A DNA stretch of 64,000 nucleotides, from assembly GCA_012510445.1 (NCBI GenBank), contig JAAZIA010000045.1:1-64000 (forward strand), in the 5' to 3' direction. The first letter of the stretch is position 1. Each line of letters begins with the position of its first letter. This document shows, one piece after another, positions 7,961-17,640 of the stretch. Both the position numbers and the translations under genes were made by a program. Below the pieces are notes generated by a model. That model was not told where the DNA came from. It ran no database searches and saw nothing but the letters and a program-made list of their open reading frames with translations. The DNA comes from Bacteroidales bacterium (GTDB lineage: Bacteria > Bacteroidota > Bacteroidia > Bacteroidales > UBA932).

Positions 7961-10900
7961 TCTTACGGTAACTCCCAGATGCCAATTTCCGTTGTATCCT
8001 AAGTCTTCCAGGGTAGTTGCCCGGCCGGTATTTTCCTGACTCGAGCCCATTAAACCTATTAGATTTCCTCCCGGAACAGGCGGCCCTTCACCGTCTGTCA
8101 TCAACACCGGGTGTAGTTCTTGTTGAGTTAAGACCAAATTCAACAGCAGGCTGTGTCCTTCTTCCAGCTTGATCACATAACTTTCTGTAAAGAAATCTTT
8201 GACACTGTCCCACTTGCCCTCTTCTTTAATACCATCAATCATAATTCGTTTAAAATTATGTTCACTTTGCGAAACAAGGTTTGTTCTGCCCGGGATCACG
8301 TTTTCTATCATGATAACGTGTTTGGACAAATTTTCAATGAAGTCTATAAACTGCATGGGGTCAACAGACTGAGTAGAGCCGGTGTCTGCCTTTGAAATAA
8401 TAAGAAAGGCTTCAAAAATCTCTTCAAGCTGGTCATCGCTGTTAGCAGCAATCAAAATAGAAGCTGTAGTATCTGCCGGACAAAGCATGATGTTCTCCAA
8501 AATCTTTCCTTTAAATTGACGAACGTACTGATTCTCCATATGAACCAAGGCAACTACATGGTCGTTGGGTGTGGGCGATGCAAACGGTCTGATACCTGCG
8601 TTAGGCTTGAATAAAGACATGGTTTGCGATGTAGAGGGCAAAGTGGAGATATTCTCTATGGCAATAGTATTCTTGCCCTCCGGTACGGTAATGATGGTAT
8701 AAAAATCTTTAAGAATGCCGTAAGCTTCTGTTATGCGCACTCCATACGTGCCGGGTTCAATATCTTCAATCAAGACCTGGCCGGAGAAAGAACTTTGCCT
8801 GTCGTATTCTATTCCGGAAGCTTGCGCGTTGGCTGCCAAAACAGGGCGCGGTGTTGCCCCGGGTAGGGAACGTTTACCGGAACGCAACAGGTGTAAGTTT
8901 TTTTGAACTTCTGCACGGTAAGGCTTCAATAGGTGCGACAACCATTGGGCAGCCGATTGCAATACATCGGTCTGCGAGGGATCAATACGCAGCGACGTTT
9001 TTTTAGGAGCGGCCTGTTTTGCTGTACGTTGGGCTGTGTAGTGTGGCTGTGTTTCTTCCGATAGCTGCTTAAGGTACACTTTGGCATATTGCACCGGTTC
9101 GTTTTTGTCGTCTGTAAGAACTAAGGTGAGCCGGTTGTACAAAGGAGTAGTTACGGTTAATTCCGGACTGTAAGCTGTTCCCGCATTGCTTGTGGCATAA
9201 GCCTTCACGGTATACAGGGTGTTTTCATCAAGGTCCTTGAAAGAAACCTGATATGTTCCCGGACCGCTTCCCATCCTGCGACTAGTAGTATTTAATATGA
9301 TGCCGCGGTCTGTTACCGGGTGGCTCCCCTGTCTTTCTACCGTAGCAGAAACGCTAATTTCATTGTACAACAACTTGCTGATTGTTATTTCACTTACGGT
9401 AGGCAAGACGTTTTCCACATCCAGAAAAACGTTGTTCTGCTGGCTGCGGATGTAGTGCGTGTTTGAGTTGTCTTTGTAGGCATCCCATTGCTCCCAACAC
9501 GGATGTTCAATCAAGGCTGCCGGAATAGTATGCGTGAGCTGGTTTCCGTAAACAGACAAGCGTTCAGTGACTATGGGCAAACCGGCCCAAGACAGGGGAA
9601 TGCCTCCTGTGAAATTACATTCGTGAAGGTACAGAGCCAGGCTTTGGGCGCTTGTGGTTAACTCTCCCAAAGCTTGCGGCAAGTCGCCTTTCAAGTGGGG
9701 GTTGTTATTGATTTTAAACGTATGCAGGTGTTTCCATCCGCTGAAAATTTCAGAAGGAAGGGACTTGCTCAACTTTGCATGCGAGATATCAAAGCTTTCC
9801 AGGGCAATCATTCCTGCCCATTCTTTGGGAACGGTTCCGTCTATTTCTGTATGGTCCAACTGCAGGTGGGTTAATTTTTTTAAATTCCCCAAAGAGGCAG
9901 GCAGAGGTCCTTCCAATCCCGTTTCCGAGGCTTTCAACAAGGTTAGGTTGGGGAGCTTTTCCAGTTGCTTTGGTAAAGTTCCTGTAACCTTGGGGTTGTT
10001 GCTTACATCAATGGTCTTTAGAGAAGTTAGTTCTCCAAGGCATGAGGGTAGCTTCCCTTTCAATCCGAATCCGCTCAGGTGTAATCCTACAATAGCACTA
10101 TCTGCTACAGTTACGCCCTCCCATTGGTCTATATCCAGATCTGATCCCCAATGTTTCCCTTTTGTCCAGTGCACTCCGTCTAAAGCATCATACAAAGTCA
10201 TAAGACATTCGCGTTGGGCGTCCGGTACTTGTTCCAATTCCAGAAACAAGCCGTCTTGTTGGGTACGAATACCGTGTATCTCTTGGTCTTGTTCTTGTTC
10301 CACCCATCTGTCCCACTTATCTTCTGTCCAGGACGGGTGTCCCTGAATAGATAAAGGAACTTGTTCTGTAAGTTTGTTGCCGTAAACGAACAGTTCGTTA
10401 CAAACGTCCGGAAGGTTGCCCCATTCTTCCGGAATGCCTCCTTCAAAGCTGCAATTGTGCCAATGCAATTTCAAGGAAGAGGCGCTAGTTTCCAGTTGGC
10501 CCAAGTCTTTAGGTAAAGAGCCTTCTAAATGGGGGTTATCGTTAATTTTAAACGTATGCAGGTGTTTCCACCCGTTGAAAATTTCAGAAGGAAGGGAGCC
10601 CTTCAGTTTTGCATGCGAAATGTCAAAGCTTTCCAGGGCGGTCATTCCTGCCCATTCTTTGGGAAGCGGACCTTCTATGTTGTTATGGCTAAGCAACAAC
10701 ACCTTTAGCTTGTTGAGGTTGCCCAAAGATCCGGATAAAGGCCCTTCCAGGCCGGTGGTCTCGGCTTTTAAGGTTTCCAAGGCTGTCAGATTACCCAGTT
10801 CCCCGGGCAATGCTCCTGTCAATTCCGGATTGGAGCTTACGTCCAGGTCTCTCAGGTCTGCCAGGCTTCCCAAGCCGGCAGGAAGAACACCTTTTAAAAG

Positions 10901-11659
10901 GAAGCCACTTAGATCCAGCTCCGTTAATTTTTCCTCTTCCAGGGTAACTCCGCCCCAGGTGTCAATGGATTGATTGGTGTTCCAGTGGGTTTTCTTGGTG
11001 TCTTTCCAGTTTGCTCCGTCCAGGGTGTTGTACAGTTCCATAAGAACGGAACGGAGTTCGCTTTCTTTTTGTTCAAAAACAAAAGTTTGTGTCTGGGCAA
11101 TTCCGGCATTGTCCCGGACTTCTACTTTTCCTGAACGAGGAGCTCCCGGATTGGAAGCTATCAGGAAATCCAGAGTGGCCGTGGACAATGCTCGGGTACC
11201 CGTATATTGGATCCAAGATTTGGCAGAGGCCTCTACTTCAACGGAATAATTTGTATTGTATTCCAATTGCAGGGAGTATGAACCGCCCCGGGCATCTACC
11301 ACGTTGGTTCCTTTTAGAATTAATGTATTGCGTGCACTTTGTGTTATAGAGACGGAAGTCTGCATGGTTCCGCTTTTAACCGTTAGTGTTGCTGTCACGT
11401 CAGAGGAAGAGGTGGCGGCAACGGCTTTCAGTTGTAACGTGGTATTCCCCGATCCGGAAGACGGGCTTACAGAGAAGCCTTTACCGGATACAGAGGCAGT
11501 CCAGGAAATGCTGTTGGTAGAAAGCTGGATGTTTTGTACGCCGCCTTCCTGTGGGAAAGATACCGTTTGCGGTTCTGCTTTTATAAACGGTTCATCTTCA
11601 CAACCGGTTGTAAACAACAATGCAGAAACAATAATAAAAGACGTAATAATTCTTTTCAT
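7952..11659 (-). CDS. Surface lipoprotein with BACON and leucine-rich repeat domains
   Basis: A 1235-aa lipoprotein. The signal peptide ends in a lipobox with Cys20 (LLFTTGC). The residues after it, EDE, are acidic, a feature linked in Bacteroidota to export to the cell surface. Two BACON-like beta-sandwich domains (about 30-200) are followed by two leucine-rich repeat blocks (about 202-450 and 480-735). Each block opens with a segment like LYNTLDGANW and has plant-type repeats such as LTELDLSGFLLKGVLP. A fibronectin-III-like domain (about 750-840) and a C-terminal part I do not recognise complete it. The LRR blocks share nearly identical DNA. A shorter-LRR relative lies at 45166-47733. Binding of a protein or glycan ligand is likely; the ligand is unknown. 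Confidence 0.87.
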   Translation of the reverse strand: MKRIITSFIIVSALLFTTGCEDEPFIKAEPQTVSFPQEGGVQNIQLSTNSISWTASVSGKGFSVSPSSGSGNTTLQLKAVAATSSSDVTATLTVKSGTMQTSVSITQSARNTLILKGTNVVDARGGSYSLQLEYNTNYSVEVEASAKSWIQYTGTRALSTATLDFLIASNPGAPRSGKVEVRDNAGIAQTQTFVFEQKESELRSVLMELYNTLDGANWKDTKKTHWNTNQSIDTWGGVTLEEEKLTELDLSGFLLKGVLPAGLGSLADLRDLDVSSNPELTGALPGELGNLTALETLKAETTGLEGPLSGSLGNLNKLKVLLLSHNNIEGPLPKEWAGMTALESFDISHAKLKGSLPSEIFNGWKHLHTFKINDNPHLEGSLPKDLGQLETSASSLKLHWHNCSFEGGIPEEWGNLPDVCNELFVYGNKLTEQVPLSIQGHPSWTEDKWDRWVEQEQDQEIHGIRTQQDGLFLELEQVPDAQRECLMTLYDALDGVHWTKGKHWGSDLDIDQWEGVTVADSAIVGLHLSGFGLKGKLPSCLGELTSLKTIDVSNNPKVTGTLPKQLEKLPNLTLLKASETGLEGPLPASLGNLKKLTHLQLDHTEIDGTVPKEWAGMIALESFDISHAKLSKSLPSEIFSGWKHLHTFKINNNPHLKGDLPQALGELTTSAQSLALYLHECNFTGGIPLSWAGLPIVTERLSVYGNQLTHTIPAALIEHPCWEQWDAYKDNSNTHYIRSQQNNVFLDVENVLPTVSEITISKLLYNEISVSATVERQGSHPVTDRGIILNTTSRRMGSGPGTYQVSFKDLDENTLYTVKAYATSNAGTAYSPELTVTTPLYNRLTLVLTDDKNEPVQYAKVYLKQLSEETQPHYTAQRTAKQAAPKKTSLRIDPSQTDVLQSAAQWLSHLLKPYRAEVQKNLHLLRSGKRSLPGATPRPVLAANAQASGIEYDRQSSFSGQVLIEDIEPGTYGVRITEAYGILKDFYTIITVPEGKNTIAIENISTLPSTSQTMSLFKPNAGIRPFASPTPNDHVVALVHMENQYVRQFKGKILENIMLCPADTTASILIAANSDDQLEEIFEAFLIISKADTGSTQSVDPMQFIDFIENLSKHVIMIENVIPGRTNLVSQSEHNFKRIMIDGIKEEGKWDSVKDFFTESYVIKLEEGHSLLLNLVLTQQELHPVLMTDGEGPPVPGGNLIGLMGSSQENTGRATTLEDLGYNGNWHLGVTVRLP
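9711..9830. repeat. Copy 1 of a 120-bp internal duplication in the LRR gene
   Basis: This stretch is nearly identical to 10545-10664, with an offset of 834 bp (278 codons). It encodes the segment WKHLHTFKIN and the LRR around it in each block. The DNA-level similarity points to recent duplication or gene conversion between the two LRR blocks. Confidence 0.85.
10545..10664. repeat. Copy 2 of a 120-bp internal duplication in the LRR gene
   Basis: Partner of 9711-9830. Both contain AAACGTATGCAGGTGTTTCC, GAAAATTTCAGAAGGAAGGG and TTCCTGCCCATTCTTTGGGA. Most differences are single substitutions; the block is collinear. Confidence 0.85.
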
Positions 11660-11714
11660 ACCACAAAGACGTTAAAACAATACATTTGGTTGCTTATATA
11701 CTAAACCGGCTGCT

Positions 11715-12578
11715 TTATGAAATCAGTTGCTTTATTACTTTTTCTGCCAGTTCTTTAAAAGCTTTTCCTGCCGGGTTCTTATCGTTGGCAGAAGGAATAC
11801 CCTCATCCCCACGCTCTCTCACACTTTGTACAATAGGTATTTCAGCCAGTACAGATAAGCCGTATTTTTCAGAAAGGTTTTTTGCTCCTCCCTTTCCAAA
11901 GATATAGTACTTATTATCCGGAAGTTCTTCCGGAGTAAACCAAGCCATGTTTTCAACAAGACCCAACACTTTTGTATTGAGGTCTTTATGGAAAAACATA
12001 TTCAGGCATTTTTCCACATCGGTTACCGAAATTTGCTGAGGAGTAGTAACTATTATGCCTCCGCTCAAAGGTATTTCCTGCATTAGGCTCAGGTGGATGT
12101 CTCCCGTTCCCGGGGGTAAGTCAACGAGCAGGAAATCCAGCTCTCCCCACCGTGTTTGCTGCAACAACTGCTTAAGGGCATTGCTGGCCATAGGTCCTCT
12201 CCAGATGAGTGCTTGGTCCGGTTTTGCAAAATACCCGATAGACATCCATTTTACTCCGTATTTTTCAATGGGAACGAATACCTGTACGTTATCGTCCAAA
12301 GGTTCCACTTGTGGATGCTGATCTTGTGTTCCTGTGAGGGTTGGGACGGAGGGACCGTAAATGTCTGCATCTGCCAACCCTACTTTATATCCCTCTAAAG
12401 CAAGGGCTACTGCCAAGTTGACAGCCACGGTAGATTTGCCTACGCCTCCTTTTCCACTGGCAATGGCTATTACATGTTTAACGCCTGTAAGGCCATCTAT
12501 CAAATCACTTGCTGCCGGCTCTTTTTTCTTGCCGGCAGGTTGCAGCGGCTTCATGGCCGCGTAATCTATTTTTGCCAT
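11715..12578 (-). CDS. Mrp/NBP35-family P-loop ATPase (Fe-S carrier type), short form
   Basis: A soluble ATPase of the Mrp/ApbC group, thought to help load iron-sulfur clusters. A deviant Walker A, SGKGGVGKST, sits at about 41-50. DADIYGPSVPTL and LVDLPPGTGD are family hallmarks. The 287 aa are shorter than the usual 360 or so: the N-terminal MIP18/DUF59 domain is missing. The CxxC that binds the bridging cluster in many Mrp proteins is also not seen; the site reads MAWFTPEELPDNKYYIFG. The start lies 3 bp after the S46 peptidase stop codon, so the two are probably translated from one mRNA. Confidence 0.9.
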   Translation of the reverse strand: MAKIDYAAMKPLQPAGKKKEPAASDLIDGLTGVKHVIAIASGKGGVGKSTVAVNLAVALALEGYKVGLADADIYGPSVPTLTGTQDQHPQVEPLDDNVQVFVPIEKYGVKWMSIGYFAKPDQALIWRGPMASNALKQLLQQTRWGELDFLLVDLPPGTGDIHLSLMQEIPLSGGIIVTTPQQISVTDVEKCLNMFFHKDLNTKVLGLVENMAWFTPEELPDNKYYIFGKGGAKNLSEKYGLSVLAEIPIVQSVRERGDEGIPSANDKNPAGKAFKELAEKVIKQLIS

Positions 12579-12581
12579 ACT

Positions 12582-14732
12582 TTACTTTTTAATATCCATT
12601 TCTTTAAGCAGATAACCTGCTTGGCCGTATTTATCCATGATAAACAGCACGTATCTTATATCAACGGCAATACAACGTTGGAGCTCCGGTTCAAAGATTA
12701 CGTCACCACTCATAGATTCCCAGTTACCATCAAAAGCCAGGCCAAGAAGCTCTCCGTCTGCGTTGAGTACGGGAGAGCCCGAATTTCCTCCGGTTATGTC
12801 TGTGTTGGCAATAAAACCTGTTACTACTTCTTCACCGGGCAGGGCATACTGGCCGTAGTCTTTAGCGTGATAAAGTTGTTTTAATTTTTCAGGTACTACA
12901 AACTCCCAGTTGTCGGGATCTTCTTTTTCCATCACTCCTGTAAGGGTAGTGTAGTAATCGTAGATAACTCCGTCACGAGGTCTGTATGTTAGGACATTAC
13001 CATAAGTCAGGCGCATAGAGAAATTGGCATCGGGATACATAGCTTCTTCTTTTTTCATTTCCATCATGCCGGCCATCAAATTCCGGTGCCCGCGGGCATA
13101 TTGTCCGTAGTAAGGCATAATGGCCTGCTGGTATTCCATACTTTTCTCATTGACAGATTGTCCCAGTAACCAGGCCGGATCTTCCTGAACCTCTTTCCAG
13201 GCTTCTTCCCGCGTTGTTTCTTCTGCCATGCGCTCAATTAAGGCATCCACTTTGTCTTGTTCTGCAAAAAGCGTTTTAGCAAAAAGATCTTCTACATAAG
13301 TGTCTATATTGCCCGAGTAGTTGTTTTCAATGGTTTGGTATACGGTGGGGTGATATTCTGCACTTACTCTTTCTGCAAAAATTTTCAACATGGCTTTGGC
13401 TACCTTTACGTCTGTGGCCCGGTTGTAATTGGTGAAAAACCTGTTGGCTTGATTTTTAAGATTTTCTGCTTGTACAGGTCTGTCTGCACTCATGCGTCCA
13501 AACAACCGTGCTGCAAAAGCACTTACCTCAATGTTGCGTAGGGCTTCTGACAGGTAACGATTTACGTACATCATATCCCACTGCCCTTGAATGGATTCTT
13601 CAATGTCCCGGAGGGCTGTCCCGTATTTTTCACGACGTTTTTTCTTGGCTTGTACCCAGTTATTAAAGACAGCTTCTTCTTCTGCACGGCGTGCCCGAAC
13701 GTTTAGCTTTTTAAACGTTTCGTTCATTCCGGTCCATTTTTTCCAGGCGTTTGTACTTCCGGAATATTTGCTGGCGTATTGCAGCTGAACTTTGGGGTCT
13801 GCCAACATATCTTCCAGCAGCACGTTCTGACGAATGGTACGTACCTCAATACCAATCCCGTTGGTCAGTTGTTCCTGACGGTCTACCTCTATAGAGGTCA
13901 TATAGCGGGTGGTTGATCCGGGATACCCCAAGGTCATGACAAAATCTCCTTGTTGTACTCCTTTTAAGCTAACAGACAAGAAGTGCTTGGCTTGGTAGGG
14001 TTGGTTTTCCGGGGCATAAGCGGCCGGCTGGTTATCCGCTCCGGCATAAATACGAAACATGGCAAAGTCGCACGTCTGACGCGGCCAAATCCAGTTGTCT
14101 GTATCGGCTCCAAATTTTCCAATGGAAGAAGGAGGAGCTCCCACCAGGCGTACGTCTGTATACACTTTGTAGACTACAAAATAATATTGATTTCCTCCGT
14201 ACATGCTGTACAACCTTCCCATAAAGTGTGGGCTTTCTTCTTTGGCCCTTTCGGCAAAATCTTTGTTAAGCCGAGCTTCTGTTGCAGAACGGCTTTGCTC
14301 TGTGGTACAGGTATCGAGTACGGCCAGTACCTCTTTGGTCACGTCGGTCATCCGCTCCATGAAAGTAACTTGCAAACCGGGTGCGGGTAATTCTTCCCCT
14401 CTGTTTTTTGCCCAAAAACCGTCTTGCAGGTAATTGTGCTCTACGGTGCTAAGCCCATGTATGGCACCGTAACCGCAATGGTGGTTTGTCAGCAATAACC
14501 CTTCTGCAGAAACGACTTCTCCTGTACAGCCGCCTCCAAAAATAACGATGGCATCTTTCAGGCTGGACTTGTTAATGTCATAAATGTCTTCTGCATTGAG
14601 CCTAAGCCCGGCCTCTTTCATAGATTTGATATTAAGCTGATTGAGAAGCGGTAGCAACCACATTCCCTCGTCTGCACGTATAGTTCCGCTCATAAGCAGC
14701 AACGCGCATAGGATGTAACTTATTTTTTTCAT
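12582..14732 (-). CDS. S46 family dipeptidyl-peptidase, DPP7-like
   Basis: A periplasmic serine exopeptidase that removes N-terminal dipeptides, serving peptide use in asaccharolytic Bacteroidota. The 716 aa match DPP7/DPP11. A signal peptide (MKKISYILCALLLMSGTIRA) is followed by the catalytic histidine in LTNHHCGYG (His85), and the catalytic serine is Ser651 in GGNSGSPV. In the characterised Porphyromonas enzymes the residue 18 positions past that serine sets specificity: Gly in DPP7 (hydrophobic P1), Arg in DPP11 (Asp/Glu). Here it is Gly669 (FDGNWE), so DPP7-type specificity is inferred. It has its own TACCTTTG box and precedes mrp. Confidence 0.93.
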   Translation of the reverse strand: MKKISYILCALLLMSGTIRADEGMWLLPLLNQLNIKSMKEAGLRLNAEDIYDINKSSLKDAIVIFGGGCTGEVVSAEGLLLTNHHCGYGAIHGLSTVEHNYLQDGFWAKNRGEELPAPGLQVTFMERMTDVTKEVLAVLDTCTTEQSRSATEARLNKDFAERAKEESPHFMGRLYSMYGGNQYYFVVYKVYTDVRLVGAPPSSIGKFGADTDNWIWPRQTCDFAMFRIYAGADNQPAAYAPENQPYQAKHFLSVSLKGVQQGDFVMTLGYPGSTTRYMTSIEVDRQEQLTNGIGIEVRTIRQNVLLEDMLADPKVQLQYASKYSGSTNAWKKWTGMNETFKKLNVRARRAEEEAVFNNWVQAKKKRREKYGTALRDIEESIQGQWDMMYVNRYLSEALRNIEVSAFAARLFGRMSADRPVQAENLKNQANRFFTNYNRATDVKVAKAMLKIFAERVSAEYHPTVYQTIENNYSGNIDTYVEDLFAKTLFAEQDKVDALIERMAEETTREEAWKEVQEDPAWLLGQSVNEKSMEYQQAIMPYYGQYARGHRNLMAGMMEMKKEEAMYPDANFSMRLTYGNVLTYRPRDGVIYDYYTTLTGVMEKEDPDNWEFVVPEKLKQLYHAKDYGQYALPGEEVVTGFIANTDITGGNSGSPVLNADGELLGLAFDGNWESMSGDVIFEPELQRCIAVDIRYVLFIMDKYGQAGYLLKEMDIKK

Positions 14733-14767
14733 ACGGTTTATTTGTTTTTTGAGTTGTGATTATCTTA

Positions 14768-14775
14768 CAAAGGTA
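14768..14775 (-). promoter_or_regulatory. -7 box for the S46 peptidase
   Basis: TACCTTTG on the minus strand, 35 nt before the ATG at 14732, just past the rnhB stop codon. Confidence 0.65.
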
Positions 14776-14776
14776 A

Positions 14777-15394
14777 TTATAAATGATAAGAAAAAGATTT
14801 TCTATGTTGCAGAGTGGCACCGTGTTTTTTAAGGGCTATACGGTGTTCTTCTGTTGGGTATCCTTTGTTGCGGCCCCAACCGTATCCCGGAAACCAGGAA
14901 TCCAGTTCTTTCATGTACCGGTCGCGGTAGTTTTTGGCCAGTACAGAAGCTGCGGCAATAGAGGCAAAACGTGCATCTCCCTTGACAAAGCATTGGTGTG
15001 GAATGAGGTTCCCCGGCAAAGGATCCTTTCCCGGGGGTAAGTACGGATAAAACCGGTTGCCGTCAACCAGAATAAATTCCGGCGTTATGGACAATTTGTC
15101 TAGTGCTCGGTGCATGGCCGTAATGGATGCTCGCAGTATGTTCCATCGATCCACCTCGGCAGCAGAACACCAGGAAACACCCAAGCACAGCGCGTGTTTT
15201 TCTATGTATTCCCCTACCTTAAGGCGCTGTTTTTCACTCATTTTCTTAGAGTCTTGTAACAGAGGATGGCTGAACCCGCAAGGAAGAATAACGGCAGCTG
15301 TAAAGACAGGACCTGCCAGGGAACCTCTGCCGGATTCATCACAGCCTGCCTCTTTTCTTCCCGCTATAAGGTGCGGAAACAAAGGGGAATACAT
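14777..15394 (-). CDS. rnhB: Ribonuclease HII
   Basis: Cleaves the RNA strand of RNA-DNA hybrids and removes single ribonucleotides from DNA. The 205 aa are normal for the family. The metal-binding DES motif is at 19-21 in GCDESGRGSLAGP; the later acidic residues lie in ILVDGNRFYP and near KGDARFASIAAASVLAK. The ATG at 15394 is only 5 nt after a TACCTTTG box, which suggests a leaderless transcript. Divergent from the EF-G2 gene. Confidence 0.96.
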   Translation of the reverse strand: MYSPLFPHLIAGRKEAGCDESGRGSLAGPVFTAAVILPCGFSHPLLQDSKKMSEKQRLKVGEYIEKHALCLGVSWCSAAEVDRWNILRASITAMHRALDKLSITPEFILVDGNRFYPYLPPGKDPLPGNLIPHQCFVKGDARFASIAAASVLAKNYRDRYMKELDSWFPGYGWGRNKGYPTEEHRIALKKHGATLQHRKSFSYHL

Positions 15395-15399
15395 ATGTA

Positions 15400-15428
15400 C
15401 AAAGGTAAAGGAAAAATGATTACCTTTG
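15400..15428. promoter_or_regulatory. Divergent rnhB / EF-G2 promoters
   Basis: TACCTTTG on the minus strand (15400-15407, rnhB) and on the plus strand (15421-15428, EF-G2), with 13 bp between them. rnhB is nearly leaderless, while EF-G2 has a leader of about 40 nt carrying a palindrome. Confidence 0.72.
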
Positions 15429-15429
15429 A

Positions 15430-15446
15430 CGGCCTATATTAGGCCG
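15430..15446. promoter_or_regulatory. 17-bp palindrome in the EF-G2 leader
   Basis: CGGCCTATATTAGGCCG is an inverted repeat (CGGCCTA / TAGGCCG, 3-nt centre) that begins one base after the -7 box. The likely transcription start therefore falls inside it. It could be an operator or a 5' hairpin in the mRNA. Confidence 0.5.
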
Positions 15447-15470
15447 AAAACAAATAAAACGTTTTATTGA

Positions 15471-17624
15471 ATGAAAACTTATACAACAGAACAAATTCGC
15501 AACGTGGTTCTGATGGGAAATACCAAATCCGGAAAAACCACTCTTGCAGAATCCATGATGCTGGAAGGCAAAGTGATTGACCGTCGTGGAACCGTTGAAG
15601 CCAAAAACACCGTATGCGACAATACGGAAATTGAACAATTGTATCAGAGGTCCATTTATCCTACACTCTTTTATACAGAGTACGGAGATTTTAAACTGAA
15701 CTTTATAGATACACCGGGCTCTGACGATTTCATAGGCGGTCTTATATCGGCTTTCCGGGTGGCAGACTCGGGCGTAATGCTTGTTAACGGACAGCATGGC
15801 GTAGAGGTGGGAACAGAAATTTTTTCCCGCTATGCAGAACAACACAACAAACCGCTTTTTCTGGCCATAAGCCAATTGGATCACGAAAAAGCCAATTGGG
15901 ATGCCAGTCTGGACTCCCTTAAAGAAGCTTTTGGAAGCAAAGTATGTCCGCTCCAGTTTCCTGTAGAAACGGGACAGGCATTTGATTCTTATGTAGATGT
16001 GCTTTCCATGAAAATGTACCGCTTTAAAGACGACAGTGGTAATCGCGAAGAGCTGGACATTCCGGCAGAACTGACAGAGCAGGCAGAGGAACTTCATGCA
16101 GAGTTGATTGAGCGCGCTGCAGAAGCAAGCGAAGAATTGATGGAATTATTCTTTGAAACAGGAAGCCTCACACCGGAGCAAATCACACAAGGTTTGACTT
16201 TGGGATTTAGCAAATGCGAGATCATGCCTTTGGTTATTGTTTCCGGGAAAAAAGACATTGGCGTAAAACGCCTCTTGGAGCTCATAACCCTTATAGCTCC
16301 CCATCCGGGGCAGACAAGCGCCAAAACCGTTTCCGGAGAAGAAGTTCCTTGTGATGTAAACGGACCGGCCTCGCTGTATGTTTATAAAACCAGTCAAGAG
16401 CAACACTTGGGAGATATTGCTTATTTCCGTGTAATGTCGGGGAAAATCACAGAAGCCCTGGACTTGGTTAATGTTAATAACGGTAGCAGGGAAAGGATAT
16501 CGGCACTCTACGTGGCAGCCGGAAAAAAACGTGAAAAGGTTACACACCTGGTTGCCGGCGATATGGGTTGTACCGTTAAGCTTAGAAGTGCTAAATCTAA
16601 CCATACTCTTAATGCAGCCGGAAAAGATTGGGAATTTGAGCCCATTACATTCCCGCCTGCAAAGTTCAGAACAGCCATAAAGGCCAAGTCTGACAAAGAC
16701 GACGAAAAATTGGGAGAAATCCTGAACAAGGCTTCTGCAGAAGACCCCACCATTGTGGTAGAATATTCTAAAGAGCTTAAACAAATTATTGTTAGCGGAC
16801 AGGGAGAGCACCACATCAATACACTCAAATGGCATATCAACAATACACACAAAATGGAAGTGGATTTGCTGGCTCCCAAGATTCCTTACAGAGAAACCAT
16901 TACAAAAATGGCAGCTTCCAGCTACCGCCACAGAAAACAGTCGGGCGGTGCAGGGCAATTTGGTGAAGTCCATATGCTAATAGAGCCTTACGTAGAAGGG
17001 GCTCCGGAAAATACCCGCTTTAAGGTAGACGGAAAAGAATTGGTGCTTTCCATTCGAGGACGTGAAGAACACACTATGGAGTGGGGTGGTAAACTGGTTT
17101 ACTACAACTGTATTGTAGGAGGTTCTATTGACGGCCGTTTTATGCCGGCCATTCTTAAGGGGATTATGGAAAGAATGGAAGAAGGGCCTTTGACAGGGTC
17201 GTATGCCCGTGATATCAATTGCTATGTGTATGACGGTAAAATGCACCCGGTTGATTCTAACGAAATTTCCTTTAAACTGGCAGGACGTAATGCGTTCCGG
17301 GATGCTTTCAGGAAAGCAGGACCCAAGATTATGGAACCCATCTATTTAGTAGAGGTATTGGTGCCGTCGGATTGTATGGGTGATGTAATGAGTGACCTGC
17401 AGAACCGTAGGGCATTGATAGAAGGCATGAGCAGTGAAAAAGGATTTCAGGTGCTTAGGGCCAAAGTGCCCTTGGCAGAACTGAATAAATATTCAACCAC
17501 ACTCAGCTCACTTACTTCCGGTAGGGCAAGCTTTACCATGACACTTGCAGAATACACACAAGTTCCTGCTGATATTCAGGAAAAACTGTTGAGAGAATAC
17601 GAAGAAGAAGAGAAAGACGAATAA
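15471..17624 (+). CDS. EF-G paralog, EF-G2 type, with degenerate GTPase motifs
   Basis: A translation elongation factor G relative of 717 aa with the full domain set: G domain, domain II, and IV-V with [15 protein letters not shown]. The G motifs depart from canonical EF-G. G1 reads GNTKSGKTT, the switch I RGIT is RSIY, G3 reads DTPGSDDF with Ser84 in place of the catalytic histidine, and the G4 NKxD reads SQLD. This pattern fits the Bacteroides EF-G2 paralog, reported to support translocation without GTP hydrolysis during starvation and gut colonisation. I infer the same class. The canonical fusA is not in this window. lolD and trmN6 follow on the same strand. Confidence 0.88.
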   Translation: MKTYTTEQIRNVVLMGNTKSGKTTLAESMMLEGKVIDRRGTVEAKNTVCDNTEIEQLYQRSIYPTLFYTEYGDFKLNFIDTPGSDDFIGGLISAFRVADSGVMLVNGQHGVEVGTEIFSRYAEQHNKPLFLAISQLDHEKANWDASLDSLKEAFGSKVCPLQFPVETGQAFDSYVDVLSMKMYRFKDDSGNREELDIPAELTEQAEELHAELIERAAEASEELMELFFETGSLTPEQITQGLTLGFSKCEIMPLVIVSGKKDIGVKRLLELITLIAPHPGQTSAKTVSGEEVPCDVNGPASLYVYKTSQEQHLGDIAYFRVMSGKITEALDLVNVNNGSRERISALYVAAGKKREKVTHLVAGDMGCTVKLRSAKSNHTLNAAGKDWEFEPITFPPAKFRTAIKAKSDKDDEKLGEILNKASAEDPTIVVEYSKELKQIIVSGQGEHHINTLKWHINNTHKMEVDLLAPKIPYRETITKMAASSYRHRKQSGGAGQFGEVHMLIEPYVEGAPENTRFKVDGKELVLSIRGREEHTMEWGGKLVYYNCIVGGSIDGRFMPAILKGIMERMEEGPLTGSYARDINCYVYDGKMHPVDSNEISFKLAGRNAFRDAFRKAGPKIMEPIYLVEVLVPSDCMGDVMSDLQNRRALIEGMSSEKGFQVLRAKVPLAELNKYSTTLSSLTSGRASFTMTLAEYTQVPADIQEKLLREYEEEEKDE

Positions 17625-17640
17625 CCGTTTTTCCGTAACC

